From assembly GCA_027311945.1 (NCBI GenBank), contig DAICXZ010000006.1, positions 186,001-250,000 of the forward strand: a stretch of 64,000 bases of DNA. Direction: 5' to 3'. The DNA is from Erythrobacter sp. Its GTDB lineage: Bacteria; Pseudomonadota; Alphaproteobacteria; Sphingomonadales; Sphingomonadaceae. Within the stretch, counting starts at the first letter, position 1. Every line of letters begins with the position of its first letter. Below, piece after piece: positions 62,437 through 64,000 of the stretch. The notes below the pieces were generated by a model, which made no database searches, was not told the DNA's origin, and saw only the letters and a program-made list of their open reading frames with translations. The position numbers and the translations under genes were made by a program.

Positions 62437-63526
62437 CTTCTTCCCGTCGCGCCAGCTGACCTGGTATCTAGCCAAGACCTTCGCGGTCCGCATCGTTGCC
62501 GTGCTCGGCATGCTGGTTCTGGTGCTGTTGATGCTTGATCTGCTGGGCGAGACCGGCGACATTCTGGCCGCTCCGGGAAATGGCGAGCCCGAGCTGCTGC
62601 GCTATGCCTCGCTGCGCCTGCCGCAGCTGATCGCGCGGTTCCTGCCCTATTCGGTGCTGCTGGCCACGATCATCACGCTGGCGGCGATGAACGCCAATTC
62701 CGAGGTGGTGGCGATGAAGGCCGCGGGGCTGTCCGCGCACCAGATCCTCGCGCCGCTGTTGCTCACCGCGGCGGTGGTGGCTGCGGCGAGCTTTGCCTTC
62801 AACGAGCGGGTGGTGACGCGCTCAACCTCGACGCTGAAGGCGTGGCAGGCCGTCGAATATGGGCCGATCACGCGCGAGCCCGATGCCCGCACCAACGTCT
62901 ATTTCAACGATGGCAACGATGTTTTGATGGCCTCGGTAATGAGCGGGAACGGCGCCGGCAGCGTGCTCACTGGGGTAAGCTTCTACGAGCGCGACGATGC
63001 CGGAATGATCGCGCGCCAGATCCGCGCCGACAAGGCGACTTTCGCCAACCCCGGCTGGGCGCTGGAGGGTGCGCGGGTGTTCTCGGTCGCCAGCGCCACC
63101 GAGAAACCGCTGCCCGACGGAACGGTGGTGGCTCCCGGCGTGACTCTGGCGCAAACCGAATTGCGCCGCGTCGATCCCGATAGCGAGCCATTAACGCAGC
63201 TCACGAGCAGCATCGACGCGTTGAAGTCCGCCGGTCGCCGCACGGCCGAGCTGGAGGCCAAGTGGTGGCACAAGATTTCGGGGCCGCTGTCCGCGGTGCT
63301 GATGCCTTTGCTGGGCGCGGTGGCCGGCTTTGGGCTGGCGCGCTCGGGCCAGTTGCTGGCGCGCGCAGTTCTGGGGATGGCGCTGGGCTTCGCCTATTTC
63401 GTGGTCGACAATGCCGCGCTCGCGATGGCGAGTTTCGGCGGATATCCGCCGCTGCTGGCGGCATGGGCACCGTTCTTCCTGTTCCTGTTCGTGGGCGAGA
63501 CGGTGCTGGTCAGGACCGAGGAGTAA
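62411..63526 (+). CDS. lptG: Lipopolysaccharide export permease LptG
   Basis: A 371-residue partner of LptF with the same topology: helices at about 18-45, 62-85 and 98-125, a periplasmic jellyroll to about 275 and helices at 285-365. NSEVVAMKAAGLSAHQIL is the cytoplasmic coupling-helix region that meets LptB. It starts inside lptF behind AGAGG, so translation is coupled. Together they move LPS from the inner membrane to the Lpt bridge. Confidence 0.93.
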   Translation: MRDRWVLFDFFPSRQLTWYLAKTFAVRIVAVLGMLVLVLLMLDLLGETGDILAAPGNGEPELLRYASLRLPQLIARFLPYSVLLATIITLAAMNANSEVVAMKAAGLSAHQILAPLLLTAAVVAAASFAFNERVVTRSTSTLKAWQAVEYGPITREPDARTNVYFNDGNDVLMASVMSGNGAGSVLTGVSFYERDDAGMIARQIRADKATFANPGWALEGARVFSVASATEKPLPDGTVVAPGVTLAQTELRRVDPDSEPLTQLTSSIDALKSAGRRTAELEAKWWHKISGPLSAVLMPLLGAVAGFGLARSGQLLARAVLGMALGFAYFVVDNAALAMASFGGYPPLLAAWAPFFLFLFVGETVLVRTEE

Positions 63527-63537
63527 GGTTCCTTTTT

Positions 63538-63562
63538 GGAACCGTGTCGCAAGGCACCCGTT
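63538..63562 (+). promoter_or_regulatory. EcfG promoter of the small lipoprotein gene
   Basis: GGAAC (63538-63542), 16 bases, CGTT (63559-63562), an exact match to the EcfG consensus, 29 bases before the ATG. The GGAAC is also half of an inverted repeat GGTTCC-TTTTT-GGAACC just after lptG. Confidence 0.8.
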
Positions 63563-63590
63563 GCCATCTCAAGCAACGGAGAAAACTCTT

Positions 63591-63812
63591 ATGACGCTCA
63601 AACTGCTTTCCGCTACCAGCGCCGCCGCTCTGCTGGCTCTGGCCGCGTGCTCGAACGACGTTCCCGCCGACGAGGTTGAGGCAACGATCGATCAGCCCGA
63701 CCCGGACCTGCGCGAAGAGGTTGTCGACATGCCCGCCGATCCGGGCACGGTCGAAACGCGCGAGAAGATCGAGGACGATATCGAACAGGATATCGCCGAC
63801 GAACCGAGCTGA
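63591..63812 (+). CDS. Small acidic lipoprotein of the stress regulon
   Basis: A 73-residue protein from ATG 63591. It has a lipoprotein signal with lipobox LAAC (cysteine at residue 20) and a mature chain of about 54 residues that is almost entirely acidic and disordered (many Asp and Glu, no aromatic residues). It belongs to no family I recognise. A perfect EcfG promoter places it in the general stress response. It may act as a periplasmic or outer-membrane-attached polyanion, but no function is shown. Confidence 0.82.
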   Translation: MTLKLLSATSAAALLALAACSNDVPADEVEATIDQPDPDLREEVVDMPADPGTVETREKIEDDIEQDIADEPS

Positions 63813-63840
63813 TCAGCCCGACGGCAGCGTTTATCGGTGC

Positions 63841-64000
63841 TTACCCGCGCTTGCCCATTGTGCTGCGCGCAATCCGCATAACCAGCACCACCAGGCCGGG
63901 ATGACTCGCTTCCTCGTAGGTCGAGGCGGGGCCGAGCTTCGCCGAGAGGCGTTCGTGCGCCAGAGGCAGCGAGTGGTAGGGCAGGCTCGGCAGCAGGTGG
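63841..64000 (-). CDS. Fatty acid desaturase family protein, C-terminal end only
   Basis: The last 52 codons of a minus-strand gene whose start is beyond the window; it ends at the TAA at 63841-63843. The visible HLLPSLPYHSLPLAHERLS resembles the third histidine box and following helix of membrane fatty acid desaturases (HHLxPxxPYxxLPxxH). It ends in a short basic tail. Substrate and regiochemistry cannot be judged. Confidence 0.7.
   Translation of the reverse strand, partial: HLLPSLPYHSLPLAHERLSAKLGPASTYEEASHPGLVVLVMRIARSTMGKRG

Noticed and set aside
61186-62562. Minus-strand open frame of 458 codons, glutamine/histidine-rich
   Set aside because: Antisense to lptF, a clear membrane protein; composition is that of a GC-rich shadow frame.
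1-64000. CRISPR arrays, insertion sequences, phage genes, rRNA
   Set aside because: No regularly spaced repeats, transposase or integrase motifs, or rRNA sequence were seen.

Overview
The window looks like chromosomal DNA of a GC-rich alphaproteobacterium, most likely a member of the Sphingomonadales (Erythrobacteraceae/Sphingomonadaceae type). Supporting signs are several large TonB-dependent receptors, a NepR/EcfG general stress response pair with an HWE-type kinase, EcfG-type promoters (GGAAC-N16/17-CGTT), a PHA synthase/phasin pair, a SPINDLY-type protein glycosyltransferase, and an inverted repeat built on the CCTGAGCTGGT motif that I associate with this order. The taxonomic call is inference. 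There is no rRNA, CRISPR array, transposase or phage gene.

Region 1 (1-19420) is the most unusual part. Its core is a seven-gene operon: a NitT/TauT-type ABC transporter (binding protein, permease, ATPase), a NikR-like ribbon-helix-helix regulator, two urea-carboxylase-associated proteins (DUF1989, now known as carboxyguanidine deiminase subunits), a biotin-dependent urea/guanidine carboxylase and allophanate hydrolase. This is a guanidine (or urea) to ammonia plus CO2 pathway. Around it lie a divergent operon of two MBL-fold proteins (one with an intact zinc motif, one that has lost it) and a beta-propeller lipoprotein, two paralogous membrane di-iron hydroxylases of the sterol desaturase/fatty acid hydroxylase superfamily, a small membrane protein, an adrenodoxin-type ferredoxin and a TonB receptor. 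Three palindromes of the form TATTAC-N14-GTAATA (0-1 mismatch) sit in front of the three transcription units. They suggest one regulon, probably under the local NikR-like protein, which has lost most nickel ligands. I infer a catabolic island that takes up and oxidises a guanidine- or urea-containing molecule and then mineralises the released nitrogen group.

Region 2 (19435-31858) is mostly housekeeping and stress: a TPR/O-GlcNAc-transferase-like protein, a LOG-family protein, thiD, glmM, sodB, an AI-2E-family transporter, ecfG-nepR with a divergent CHASE/HWE kinase, and modABC. Region 3 (31897-37053) holds a molybdenum hydroxylase (two subunits) convergent with modABC, and a Ktr-type potassium uptake pair. 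Region 4 (37054-47454) has a siderophore-type TonB receptor behind a Fur-like box, a four-gene redox/aldehyde operon (MBL-like protein, aldehyde dehydrogenase, flavoprotein disulfide reductase, Old Yellow Enzyme) divergent from an OhrR-like regulator, and a GPH-type transporter divergent from a ROK regulator.

Region 5 (47455-53132) is a phosphate-scavenging unit: a likely PhoB box, then a TonB receptor, a PhoD phosphatase and an S1/P1-type nuclease or phospholipase. Region 6 (53310-64000) has tRNA-Cys and tRNA-Thr, a PilZ protein, a CsbD protein with a textbook EcfG promoter, an AAHS-type transporter, an AlaC-like aminotransferase, phaC-phaP with two TGC-N3-GCA boxes, clpS, lptF-lptG, a small lipoprotein with another EcfG promoter, and the end of a fatty acid desaturase gene. 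Thus three EcfG-type promoters lie in the same 64 kb as the sigma factor gene, although no phyR is present.
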